Assembly (NCBI GenBank): GCA_026389415.1
Contig: JAPLHX010000194.1
Location: 1-23,205, forward strand
Origin: Coprothermobacterota bacterium
GTDB lineage: Bacteria > Caldisericota > JANLFM01
DNA length: 23,205 nt
Direction of reading: 5' to 3'
Shown here: piece by piece, positions 7,310-14,407 of the stretch
Numbering within the stretch: the stretch's first letter is position 1
How the letters are laid out: each line of letters opens with the position of its first letter
The notes under the pieces: generated by a model
What the model was told of the DNA's origin: nothing
The model's input: only the letters and a program-made list of their open reading frames with translations
Databases searched by the model: none
Made by a program: the position numbers and the translations under genes

Positions 7310-8494
7310 ATGAACCAGTTAAAGCGTTTTTCCACCCGCGCCGTTCATGCCGGCCTGGATTGCCTTCCGGAAGGCGCAACCACTCCTCCTCTGTTTCAAA
7401 CGTCGGCATTTGCTTTCCCTTCCGCCCAAGAAGGGGTCCGGCGGTTCCAACAGGAAGAAGGTTATGTTTATTCCCGTTATGGCAACCCGACGGTTCATGC
7501 CGCAGAGCAACGATTGGCATCTTTGGAAGGATCGGAAGATGCACTGCTTTGTTCTTCCGGCATGTTCGCTATCACCTGTTCCCTTCTTTCCCTGCTGCAG
7601 GTTGGCGATCACCTGATCAGCGAGGAATCGGTCTATGGCGGGACCTACAGCTTATTCAACCAACTGTTTCCCCGTTGGGGGATCGAAGTCACGTGGGTGG
7701 ATACGCTTGATGCTGATGCCATCCGCAAAGCATTGCGCGCTTCTACCCGGGTTCTCTATCTGGAGACGCCCGCCAATCCCCTCTTGAAAGTGCTTCCGCT
7801 CGCCGAACTGGCTGAATTTGCCCAGCAAAACAATTTGATATCCGTTGTCGATTCCACCTTCGGCACCCCCTACCACCAAACGCCGCTCGCGCTCGGCTGC
7901 GACCTGGTGATTCACTCCGCTACCAAATTCCTGGGTGGACACGGCGACCTAACCGCCGGAGTCGTTGCGGGTAATCACGCACAAATCGAACGAGTTCGAA
8001 AGCAATACCACCGCCTGATGGGTGGCATGCTCTCTCCCTTTGAAGCGTTTCTTCTGGCTCGTGGGCTGCAGACATTACCGCTGCGAATGGAACGGATTTC
8101 CGCAACCGCTTTGACTTTGGCCCATTTTCTGCAGAAAGAACCAGCAGTTTTCTGCGTTCATTATCCGGGCCTGGAGAGTCACCCACAGCATGAAATCGCT
8201 TGCCGACAGATGCAAAACGGATTTGGTGGGGTACTCGCCTTCGAGATGAAGGAAGGGTTCGCCGCGGCGGTCCGATTCCTGGATTCGTTGCAATTGATCC
8301 TACGCGCCGCCTCCCTGGGGGATGTCAATACATTGATCATGCATCCGGCGTCTTCTTCTCACCGGGCACTTTCCCTGGAGGAACGAAGGGTTCTGGGGAT
8401 CGGCGCCGGGTTGCTGCGTCTTTCCGTGGGGCTGGAAGACCCTATCGATCTACAGGAGGATCTGAAACAGGCGTTCTCCTGCATTGCCAAATGA
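7310..8494 (+). CDS. Cys/Met metabolism PLP-dependent enzyme (trans-sulfuration family)
   Basis: This 394-residue protein has the full fold of the cystathionine gamma-synthase / O-acetylhomoserine sulfhydrylase / methionine gamma-lyase family, which makes or breaks sulfur amino acids in the cytoplasm. Motifs: YSRYGNPT (PLP phosphate/Tyr), SSGMFAI, VYGGTYSLF, VVDSTFGTPYHQTPL (PLP-ring Asp), HSATKFLGGHGD with Schiff-base Lys at 206, and LRLSVGLEDPIDLQEDL at the end. The position that is Cys in classical methionine gamma-lyase (YGC) is Gly here (YGG), and LGDVNTLIMHPASSSH resembles O-acetylhomoserine sulfhydrylases. The exact reaction is therefore open. No clear ribosome binding site precedes the ATG at 7310. 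It lies directly before the regulated thiaminase-like gene but has no overlap with it. Confidence 0.88.
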   Translation: MNQLKRFSTRAVHAGLDCLPEGATTPPLFQTSAFAFPSAQEGVRRFQQEEGYVYSRYGNPTVHAAEQRLASLEGSEDALLCSSGMFAITCSLLSLLQVGDHLISEESVYGGTYSLFNQLFPRWGIEVTWVDTLDADAIRKALRASTRVLYLETPANPLLKVLPLAELAEFAQQNNLISVVDSTFGTPYHQTPLALGCDLVIHSATKFLGGHGDLTAGVVAGNHAQIERVRKQYHRLMGGMLSPFEAFLLARGLQTLPLRMERISATALTLAHFLQKEPAVFCVHYPGLESHPQHEIACRQMQNGFGGVLAFEMKEGFAAAVRFLDSLQLILRAASLGDVNTLIMHPASSSHRALSLEERRVLGIGAGLLRLSVGLEDPIDLQEDLKQAFSCIAK

Positions 8495-8539
8495 TGTCAA
8501 AGCCAATCCCAAATCGCGATCTTTTTTTCACGGAATGAC

Positions 8540-8568
8540 TTGACTTTATAGATTGTGGATTGTATACA
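8540..8568 (+). promoter_or_regulatory. Sigma-70/A-type promoter for the thiaminase-like gene
   Basis: TTGACT (8540-8545) is separated by exactly 17 bases from TATACA (8563-8568). An alternative -10, TACAAT, starts two bases later. The ATG lies about 30 bases downstream of the -10, after an AAGGAGG at 8586-8592. This is the best promoter in the window and marks the start of the third region. Confidence 0.78.
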
Positions 8569-8570
8569 AT
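8559..8570. promoter_or_regulatory. Putative GntR/FadR-type operator overlapping the -10 box
   Basis: ATTGTATACAAT (8559-8570) is a perfect 12-bp palindrome. GntR regulators of the FadR/FCD subfamily commonly bind short palindromes of the form TNGTATACNA, and a regulator of exactly this subfamily is encoded 1.6 kb downstream. It covers the -10 element, so binding would repress. An overlapping imperfect partner, TGTAT-ACAAT-ATACA, extends to 8575. I see no second copy elsewhere in the window. Confidence 0.62.
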
Positions 8571-8598
8571 ATACATCAATCCCGCCAAGGAGGGCGAA

Positions 8599-10098
8599 AT
8601 GAAAACGATTCGCATCAAAGCGGTACTCTCCCTATTTTTGGCGTTGGTGTTCTGCGGCACAGTGTTTGCAGCCACAAACGTTGTGCACCCCGTGGAATAC
8701 CAATCCCCCATCCGTGATGCATCCTGGGCCCAGATCCCGTTTGAAAACGGCACCGGTGCGCTAGAATGGGAAACCGATAAGGGCAAGGTTACGACCGAAG
8801 GGGCTAAAATCATTGACGGTCGCACCTACGTTCCCTTCCGCTGGGCTACTGAGCTCTTTGGTGGCGCGGCTACCTGGTCTAGCTTGGAAGACGGGACCAC
8901 GGATCGCGTCTATCTCTACGCTCCCGGAGCGGAGATCACCACCACTCCCACCGTGGCGCGCCGACCGTTGAGCACGATCGTTTATAACTGGATTCCCAAC
9001 CTAGACGAATACCTAACCACCATGGAGAAGGAGTTCGAGGCGGCGTATCCGGAAATTGACCTAACGATTATGAATTTGCCCGATTACTACGGGGATCCTT
9101 ACGGAGTTCTGGTCAATCAGGCAGATGTCTATGAATGCGATGAGGTCATGTTGGAAGCGATGAAGGCGGCCGACAAGTTGCAACCCTTAGCCGCCGGCGA
9201 AGTCCCCAACCCGGACGACTTCTTGCAGATCTGCAAGGATGTGGCGGTGGACGCTAGCGGCACCTGGTGGGGTATTCCCCACTGGACCTGCACGGACTTC
9301 ATGTTCTACAACAAGAACGACACGGAACTGGCCGCAGTGACGACCTTCTCCCAATTGGAACAAGTGATCGGCGGCCAGGATCATACGCCGGGTCAGGGGC
9401 TTCTGGTCAATTTCATGGGATACCAGACACATAATAGGTATATGGACCTTTTGATGGATCTCTATCCGACCGACCCCGCTACCTATTGGAGTTATGTGGA
9501 CAAAGACAATGTCAATATGCAGGTTGTGGACTACATGAAACGGATGATCGCTATGGAGGACCCGGGCATCGGAAGAAATGTGTTAAACGACAAGATATCT
9601 GAATATCTTATGCGACAGTTCCTCGCCGGCAACGGCCGAGCCTATGTCTATTACTCCGAGGCGCTGGGTTACATGGCGGAACTGATTGATTATGCTCAAA
9701 ATCAGTGGTTCGATACCACTCTAAACATGGATGACATCGCCATTATGCCGTTCATTCAGGCCGATGTCCCCGTATCTGCCTCGACCGGTTACGTGGATAG
9801 CATGTGTCTGGACAAGTCGCTGACCGGTCAGAAGCGAGCCGATGCGCTAACATTCTCCCAGTGGGTCTGCAGCACGCAAGCGAACGTGCATCAGGTAGCC
9901 CCTCCGGATGGGAGTGCCGTTCGTTACCTCTCCCCCGCGCGAATGTCCGTCTATACGGACCCGGGTCTGCTGGCAGTCGCTCCTCTCTACGAGTCGATGC
10001 TCCCGGCGATGCAGCGTGGCCGCTATTTCCTTCCTCCGGCCAACTTAGACCTGCCGGGATTAACAGATAAGTTAAACGAGCTTCTGCCGTTCAACTAG
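8599..10098 (+). CDS. Secreted thiaminase I-like protein (thiamine pyridinylase) with N-terminal stalk domain
   Basis: This is a 499-residue secreted protein. Residues 1-24 form a signal peptide ending GTVFA. Residues 25-110 hold a copper-amine-oxidase-N-type 'stalk' domain (IDGRTYVPFRWATELFG, 72-88). Residues 125-499 have the periplasmic-binding-protein-like fold of thiaminase I, which displaces the thiazole of thiamine by a nucleophile. From memory of the Paenibacillus thiaminolyticus enzyme, these align: WWGIPHWTCTDFMFY with VYGLPQILCTNLLFY (catalytic Cys; here C231), GQGLLVNFMG with NKGLLINMAG, GNGRAYVYYSEAL with GSGRAFIGYSESM (catalytic Glu; here E354), GYVDS with FYSDV, and RYLSPARMSVY with QYLLPARHQVY. 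The Cys-Glu distance is 123 residues versus 128. A plain sugar-type solute-binding protein is the main alternative; no sugar ABC permease is nearby. It has its own promoter, operator and strong AAGGAGG site. Confidence 0.72.
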   Translation: MKTIRIKAVLSLFLALVFCGTVFAATNVVHPVEYQSPIRDASWAQIPFENGTGALEWETDKGKVTTEGAKIIDGRTYVPFRWATELFGGAATWSSLEDGTTDRVYLYAPGAEITTTPTVARRPLSTIVYNWIPNLDEYLTTMEKEFEAAYPEIDLTIMNLPDYYGDPYGVLVNQADVYECDEVMLEAMKAADKLQPLAAGEVPNPDDFLQICKDVAVDASGTWWGIPHWTCTDFMFYNKNDTELAAVTTFSQLEQVIGGQDHTPGQGLLVNFMGYQTHNRYMDLLMDLYPTDPATYWSYVDKDNVNMQVVDYMKRMIAMEDPGIGRNVLNDKISEYLMRQFLAGNGRAYVYYSEALGYMAELIDYAQNQWFDTTLNMDDIAIMPFIQADVPVSASTGYVDSMCLDKSLTGQKRADALTFSQWVCSTQANVHQVAPPDGSAVRYLSPARMSVYTDPGLLAVAPLYESMLPAMQRGRYFLPPANLDLPGLTDKLNELLPFN

Positions 10099-10113
10099 AA
10101 ACCAGAATGGAGA

Positions 10114-10148
10114 ATCCAGTGGCCGGGATGATATCCCGGCCACTGGAT
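10114..10148. terminator. Perfect 16-bp hairpin after the thiaminase-like gene (terminator or mRNA-stabilising element)
   Basis: ATCCAGTGGCCGGGAT (10114-10129), a GAT loop, and its exact complement (10133-10148) form a very stable stem 15 bases after the stop codon. No T run follows the plus-strand arm, so it is not a canonical intrinsic terminator. It may act as a weak or factor-assisted terminator, or protect the 3' end of an abundant thiaminase mRNA while letting some transcription into the operon. Its right arm overlaps a possible ATG at 10147, which argues for the ATG at 10174 as the regulator's start. Confidence 0.7.
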
Positions 10149-10173
10149 GAATGTACAGGGGAAGGTGAAGGCA

Positions 10174-10866
10174 ATGGATACATCAGCAACTAATGGCCTG
10201 CGGCGGACGATGCGAACGGAATTGGTGCAGCTCATCCGGGAAGCGATTTTGAACCGAGAGTATTTGCCGGGTCAAAAACTCGTTGAAGAAGAAATCTGTT
10301 TGAAATTTGGAGTGAGCCGAACGCCGATCCGTGAAGCATTGTTGGTTCTAGAGCAGGAAGGATTGGTTGACAACCAACCGCACCTGGGCATGTTCGTGGT
10401 TTCTTTTCGACGCGAGGAAATCGTCGATTTGCTGCACGTAGAGGCTGCTATGGAAGGTCTGGCGGCGGCTGAAGCAGCTAAACACATCCAGCCAAATGAA
10501 ATCTAGGAAATGCAAGCATTACAGCGGGATATCACAGCTCGAAAGCAGCCAGTGAGACAGGAGGAATTCTTCCAATACGATCGCCAATTCCATGCCCTGA
10601 TCGTGAAATTCTCGCGATCCCCGACCTTGATCAATATCCTGGAGAAGCAGCTTTCGTTGGTCTATCTCTGTCGTTTCTACACGATTCGGGCGCCGGATCG
10701 TTACGCGCACTCATTGCAAGAGCACCAGGCGATTATCGACAGCTTTATTAGTCAAAATTCTTCAAAGTCAGAAAAGGCGGCGCAAGACCATTTGGAGAGT
10801 GTTATTCGAGACTTCGTAAAAATGTCCAATGGAAAGGAAACCGCTGCAGATGAAAAACGCAATTAG
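10174..10866 (+). pseudogene. GntR-family (FadR/FCD) transcriptional regulator interrupted by an in-frame TAG
   Basis: Residues 1-77 form a GntR winged-helix DNA-binding domain (VEEEICLKFGVSRTPIREALLVLEQEGLV, split around residue 50). The rest is a helical FCD ligand-binding domain with its usual metal/ligand-contacting positions (YDRQFHALI, LQEHQAII, AAQDHLES). The reading frame is intact from 10174 to 10866 except for a single TAG at 10504-10506 (codon 111), at the start of the FCD domain. With that codon read as sense the protein would be 230 residues, the normal size. An ATG follows four bases after the TAG, so a separate FCD polypeptide could in principle be made by reinitiation. The start ATG at 10174 has GAAGG upstream. 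The 3' end overlaps the DUF1116 gene by 17 bases. It probably controls the cluster through the palindrome at 8559. Confidence 0.85.
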
Positions 10867-12319
10867 AATTATCGGAACCGACGATATTCGAAACCGACCC
10901 ACCTTCGCGAAAGTGCGCGACGCCTACTTCCGAGCGAATCCTCCAGCCAGCACGTTGGTAGAGATTAGTCGATTGGTGATGGACGATTTACTGCTCGAAA
11001 TCAATGGCATTGCAGTTGTGGACGAGGGCACCGCAGTGGTTCATTCCCGCCTCGACCAAGCCAATCAACTAGCCCTTGATAGAATCGGCGAAACGCGGGT
11101 GTTTTGGCGAGATGTCAATTTAGCGGAACAGAAAATCCCCTGGTTGCGCAAGCACAGGGTTTTGCATGCCGGTCCGCCTCTTGTCTGGAACGAAATGTGC
11201 GGGGCGATGCAAAATGCTGTACTTGGTGCAATTTTGTTCGAAGGCTGGGCAAAGGATCTCGACGAAGCGCGCAATCTAGCACAAGAGATTGAATTCGATT
11301 CTGCGCATTCACACCAAGCGTTGGGTCCGATGGCCGGCATCATCTCACCTTCGATGCCGGTCTTGATTTTGGAAAACCAGGCATTTGGCCACCAGACGTT
11401 CGCTACCATCAATGAAGGATTGGGTAACACTCTCCGTTTTGGCGCTAACAGCCCAGAAGTGATCAACCGCCTGCATTGGCTGAGAAACACTTTGGCACCG
11501 ATGCTCCAGCAGGCGCTGGAGTTGGGTAACCCGGTTGATGTTTCGTCCATTGTCGCTCGCGCCGTGCAGCGCGGAGACGAATGTCACAATCGCAATAAAT
11601 CCGCCACCTCCCTCTTAATTCGGCGATTGGCACCTTGGCTGGTGCGAACTTCATTTTCCCGAGAGCAAGTCGCGGAAGCCTTGCTCTTTTTGGATAGTAA
11701 CGATCATTTCTTCCTCAACCTTTCCATGGCGGCAAGCAAAGCGACCCTGGAAGGCATCGTAGGATTGAGAGATTGCACCTTGGTGTCTTGCATGGCCGCC
11801 AATGGGGTTCAATTCGCCATTCAGGTAGCTGCGCTCGGTCACCGATGGTTTCCAGTCACAGCCCCTTATGCCCAAGGTCGTTATTTTGAAGGATACAGTG
11901 TGCGAGATGCCAATCCGGTGATGGGAGACTCTTACATTTCTGAAGCGGCCGGACTTGGCGGAATGGCTATGGCGGCAGCGCCAGCCATTACGAGTTTTGT
12001 TGGCGGAACCACGCAGGATGCAGTTGGGACCACCTTAGAAATGTATGCGATTACCGCGGGGGAGCATCTTCATTATCAGATTCCCATGCTCAATTTCCGG
12101 GGTACTCCACTGGGCATCGACATTCGCAAAGTGGTGGATTTGGGAATCACGCCTGTAATCAACACAGGCATCGCGCACCATCTGCCTGGAGTAGGACAAA
12201 TTGGAGCAGGGATTTTTCGCGCTCCGATCCAATGCTTCCAAGATGCAGTGCAAGAGTTTCAAACGGGAACACCAAACGCAACGGGTTCAAACCAAAAGGA
12301 GAAAGAAAGGGAAACATGA
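10850..12319 (+). CDS. DUF1116 protein (YlbE/AllG-like, oxamate carbamoyltransferase subunit family)
   Basis: This 489-residue protein matches E. coli YlbE along most of its length by memory: HAGPPLVWNEMCGAM, GAILFEGWAKD, INEGLGNTLRFGA, RGDECHNRNKSATSLLIR, DHFFLNLSMAASKA, MGDSYISEAAGLGGMAMAAAP, and GIDIRKVVDLGITPVINTGIAH. YlbE is one of three subunits (with FdrA/AllF and YlbF/AllH) of the oxamate carbamoyltransferase of anaerobic allantoin breakdown. Here neither partner gene is in the window, so the reaction may differ. About 60 extra N-terminal residues precede the conserved part. The ATG at 10850 was preferred to 10829 because GGAAAGGAA precedes it. It ends in an ATGA overlap with the cyclase gene, so the two are translationally coupled. 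Confidence 0.87.
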   Translation: MKNAIRIIGTDDIRNRPTFAKVRDAYFRANPPASTLVEISRLVMDDLLLEINGIAVVDEGTAVVHSRLDQANQLALDRIGETRVFWRDVNLAEQKIPWLRKHRVLHAGPPLVWNEMCGAMQNAVLGAILFEGWAKDLDEARNLAQEIEFDSAHSHQALGPMAGIISPSMPVLILENQAFGHQTFATINEGLGNTLRFGANSPEVINRLHWLRNTLAPMLQQALELGNPVDVSSIVARAVQRGDECHNRNKSATSLLIRRLAPWLVRTSFSREQVAEALLFLDSNDHFFLNLSMAASKATLEGIVGLRDCTLVSCMAANGVQFAIQVAALGHRWFPVTAPYAQGRYFEGYSVRDANPVMGDSYISEAAGLGGMAMAAAPAITSFVGGTTQDAVGTTLEMYAITAGEHLHYQIPMLNFRGTPLGIDIRKVVDLGITPVINTGIAHHLPGVGQIGAGIFRAPIQCFQDAVQEFQTGTPNATGSNQKEKERET

Positions 12320-13077
12320 AGATCATCGATTTATCCATGGTCACAGCCACCGACCCCAGTCCGTTAATGAATGTACGCATTACGAATCTATCCCATGAAA
12401 ATGGGGCCAAGGAAGATCAGAAATACTATGACATCGACCCCAAAGACTGGCCCTTCCCCGGCAATGCTTGGGCGGACGATTTCATCGAAATGACCACTCA
12501 CGCAGGAACCCATATGGATTCACCGTGGCACATGGGTCCGCTCTGCGAGGGCAAGACCCCAAAAACGATCGAAGATTGGCCACTGGAGTGGTGCTATGGC
12601 GATGGCGTGGTAGTAGACATCCGAGATCTTCCTGACGGTTATCAGTTGTCTCCGGAGGACCTTAAGGATCGGTTGCACAAAATTGACTACACCTTAAAAC
12701 CAATGGATATTTTCTTAACGATGACGGGAAACGACAAACTTTGGGGACAGCCCAACTACGCTGATCACGGCGGCCATCTCTCAGCCGATGCCCTGGAATG
12801 GGTGTTGGATCAAGGGATCAAGACGGTAGGAACCGATTCTTGGAGTTTTGATATCGGCTACAATCACTGGTCGAAACAGTATAAAGAGCATGGCCGCGAT
12901 CCCAAATACCTTTGGCCCTGTCATCTATTGGGTACCCGGAAGGAATATGCCCACTACGAAAAGCTAGCGAATTTGGATCAGTTGCCGGCATTTGGATTCA
13001 AGTTCTTTGGTTTCCCGATCAAATTCTACCGGGGCAGTGCCGGCTACGTCAGAGCCGTGGCGTTCGTCGAGGGATAA
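12316..13077 (+). CDS. Cyclase family protein (kynurenine formamidase-like metal hydrolase)
   Basis: This 253-residue cytoplasmic protein carries the cyclase-family metal motif HxGTHxDxxxH as HAGTHMDSPWH at residues 62-72 (H62, H66, D68, H72). A second signature, DHGGHLSADALEWVLDQG, is followed by KTVGTDSWSFD. Members hydrolyse cyclic amides or N-formyl amides (kynurenine formamidase, isatin hydrolase). In this cluster a ring-opening or amide-hydrolysing step is a natural guess, but the substrate is unknown. The start ATG overlaps the DUF1116 stop (ATGA), with AAAGGG upstream. Six bases separate its stop from the molybdenum-hydroxylase FAD subunit. Confidence 0.88.
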   Translation: MKIIDLSMVTATDPSPLMNVRITNLSHENGAKEDQKYYDIDPKDWPFPGNAWADDFIEMTTHAGTHMDSPWHMGPLCEGKTPKTIEDWPLEWCYGDGVVVDIRDLPDGYQLSPEDLKDRLHKIDYTLKPMDIFLTMTGNDKLWGQPNYADHGGHLSADALEWVLDQGIKTVGTDSWSFDIGYNHWSKQYKEHGRDPKYLWPCHLLGTRKEYAHYEKLANLDQLPAFGFKFFGFPIKFYRGSAGYVRAVAFVEG

Positions 13078-13083
13078 AGTCCC

Positions 13084-13891
13084 ATGCAAATTCGCGATCA
13101 TCTTTTCCCATCCAGCCTAGTGGAAGCGGTGGAAATGTTGCACGCCGAGGGTGGCAAGGCTCGTCTGATTGCCGGAGGAACCGACCTGATCCTGGAGATT
13201 CGCGACCAAACGAACGAATTCGAGGTTTTGGTTGATATCAGTCATGTTCCTGGATTGGACCGGATCGAGAAAAAAGGCGAGTTGATTTGTCTTGGTCCGC
13301 TGGTGACCATGGCCAAAGCGGAGAATTCTACCATGCTGAAACAAGACGCACCAGCCCTAGCTGAGGCTTGCTCTTGGGTTGGTGGACCCCAGATTCGTAA
13401 TCGCGCGACCTTAGCCGGCAATATCGTTTCCGCCCAACCGGCAGCAGACGGAGCCATAGCTTTGTTGGCGCTCGATGCCCGATTGAAAATCCTCGGAAGA
13501 CTCGGGGAGATCGAGCATTGAATGGATCGCACAACGCCCCGGGGAAGTTTCAGCATTCCGGCGAATGACAAAGAGGAAAGCGCTAGCACTACCACAACTC
13601 AACTGCGCTGTCTGGATGTCGCAAACAGGAAATCAATGCACAGCGATCCGAATTGCATTGGGACCTGTCGCCGAATCACCCTTTCGAGCGCGTCAAGCCG
13701 AAGCATTTCTGCTGGGGAAACCTCTCTCTTTGGAGAATCTTGCAGCTTGCGCAGCAGCGGCTTGCAAGGAAGCTCAACCACGAGATTCCGTCTTACGAGG
13801 TTCCGGCCGGTACCGAAAACAGATCGTAGCCGTCATCGTTCGGGAAACACTTGAGCAAGCCGCCAACAGATTGGAAGGGAGCCAGGCATGA
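13084..13891 (+). pseudogene. Molybdenum hydroxylase (xanthine dehydrogenase family) FAD-binding subunit, frameshifted with internal deletion
   Basis: The FAD subunit passes electrons from the 2Fe-2S centres to its acceptor. The N-terminal part (13084-13521) has ARLIAGGTDLILEIRD-type FAD contacts and the second FAD motif GGPQIRNRATLAGNI, and runs to a TGA at 13519-13521. The C-terminal part continues in the next frame (+1) from about 13502 to TGA 13889: SAFRRMTKRKALALPQLN, then ALGPVAESPFRARQAEAFL and the CO-dehydrogenase-flavoprotein C-terminal domain. Between LDARLKILGRLGE and IAQRPGEVSAF the usual 'F-x-GPGKT' segment is missing, roughly 25-30 residues short of relatives. So the lesion looks like a deletion plus frameshift near 13510-13530, not a single-base slip. 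The downstream gene overlaps the true stop (ATGA), showing the original operon layout. Confidence 0.85.
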
Positions 13892-14385
13892 AGAAGATCC
13901 GACTTCAGGTCAACGGGACATGGCGTTCTGGTTGGGCTGCTCCTGGGCAGACTTTATTGGAATTCTTGCGGACGGAACTCGATTGCACAGAAGTGAAGCA
14001 CGGATGCGGAAAAGGGGACTGTGGTGCTTGTACGGTCATCCTGAACGGCATGGCGGTCGATTCTTGTCTGGTGCTTTCGCTCCAGGTTGACGGGAGCGCG
14101 GTAGTGACGGCCAAGGGTCTGGGTACAAAAGAGAATCCCCACCCCTTGCAGAAAGCTTTCATAGAAACGGGAGCGTTTCAATGCGGATTCTGTACACCGG
14201 GCATGATCCTGTCAGCAAAAGCTTTGCTCGACACCAATCCGCAGCCGACAAAAGCGGAAATCCGAAGAGGCCTCTCGGGAAATCTATGCCGCTGTACGGG
14301 ATATCGGAAAATCGAAGAAGCTGTTACCGCAGCCGTGGACTATTCATCAAAGAATCATGGCAGTACAGAAGACAGCACTCATTGA
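13888..14385 (+). CDS. Molybdenum hydroxylase 2Fe-2S subunit
   Basis: This 165-residue electron-transfer subunit of the xanthine dehydrogenase/CO dehydrogenase family is intact. The plant-ferredoxin-like cluster is bound by C40, C45, C48 and C60 (HGCGKGDCGACTV, then VDSCL). The second helical-domain cluster is bound by C99, C102, C134 and C136 (QCGFCTPGM and GNLCRCTGYR). It should pair with the FAD subunit before it and the large molybdopterin subunit at 17801. The start ATG overlaps the FAD subunit's stop. Its C-terminus is a short hydrophilic tail. Confidence 0.95.
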   Translation: MKKIRLQVNGTWRSGWAAPGQTLLEFLRTELDCTEVKHGCGKGDCGACTVILNGMAVDSCLVLSLQVDGSAVVTAKGLGTKENPHPLQKAFIETGAFQCGFCTPGMILSAKALLDTNPQPTKAEIRRGLSGNLCRCTGYRKIEEAVTAAVDYSSKNHGSTEDSTH

Positions 14386-14407
14386 TTGAGGAATAGGAGG
14401 TTACAGG

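Noticed and set aside
8495..8530. Intrinsic terminator (ATCGCGAT followed by seven Ts) after the PLP enzyme gene
   Set aside because: The inverted repeat is too short for a stable stem, so the T run alone does not support a terminator.
8495..8598. TPP riboswitch upstream of the thiaminase-like gene
   Set aside because: The leader is only about 30 bases long after the promoter and lacks the conserved THI-box elements; no THI box was seen elsewhere either. The CTGAGA strings on the minus strand near 4420-4461 come from the heptamer repeat.
8599..10098. Binding protein for the downstream ABC transporter
   Set aside because: The fold resembles type II binding proteins and matches thiaminase, while BMP-type importers use a different (type I, BMP) lipoprotein.
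10147..10173. ATG at 10147 as start of the GntR regulator
   Set aside because: It overlaps the right arm of the strong hairpin and lacks a ribosome binding site; ATG 10174 has GAAGG upstream and gives a normal N-terminus.
11065..11550. Antisense reading frame inside the DUF1116 gene, and similar long antisense frames in other genes
   Set aside because: They have no domain, no ribosome binding site and lie wholly inside well-supported genes.
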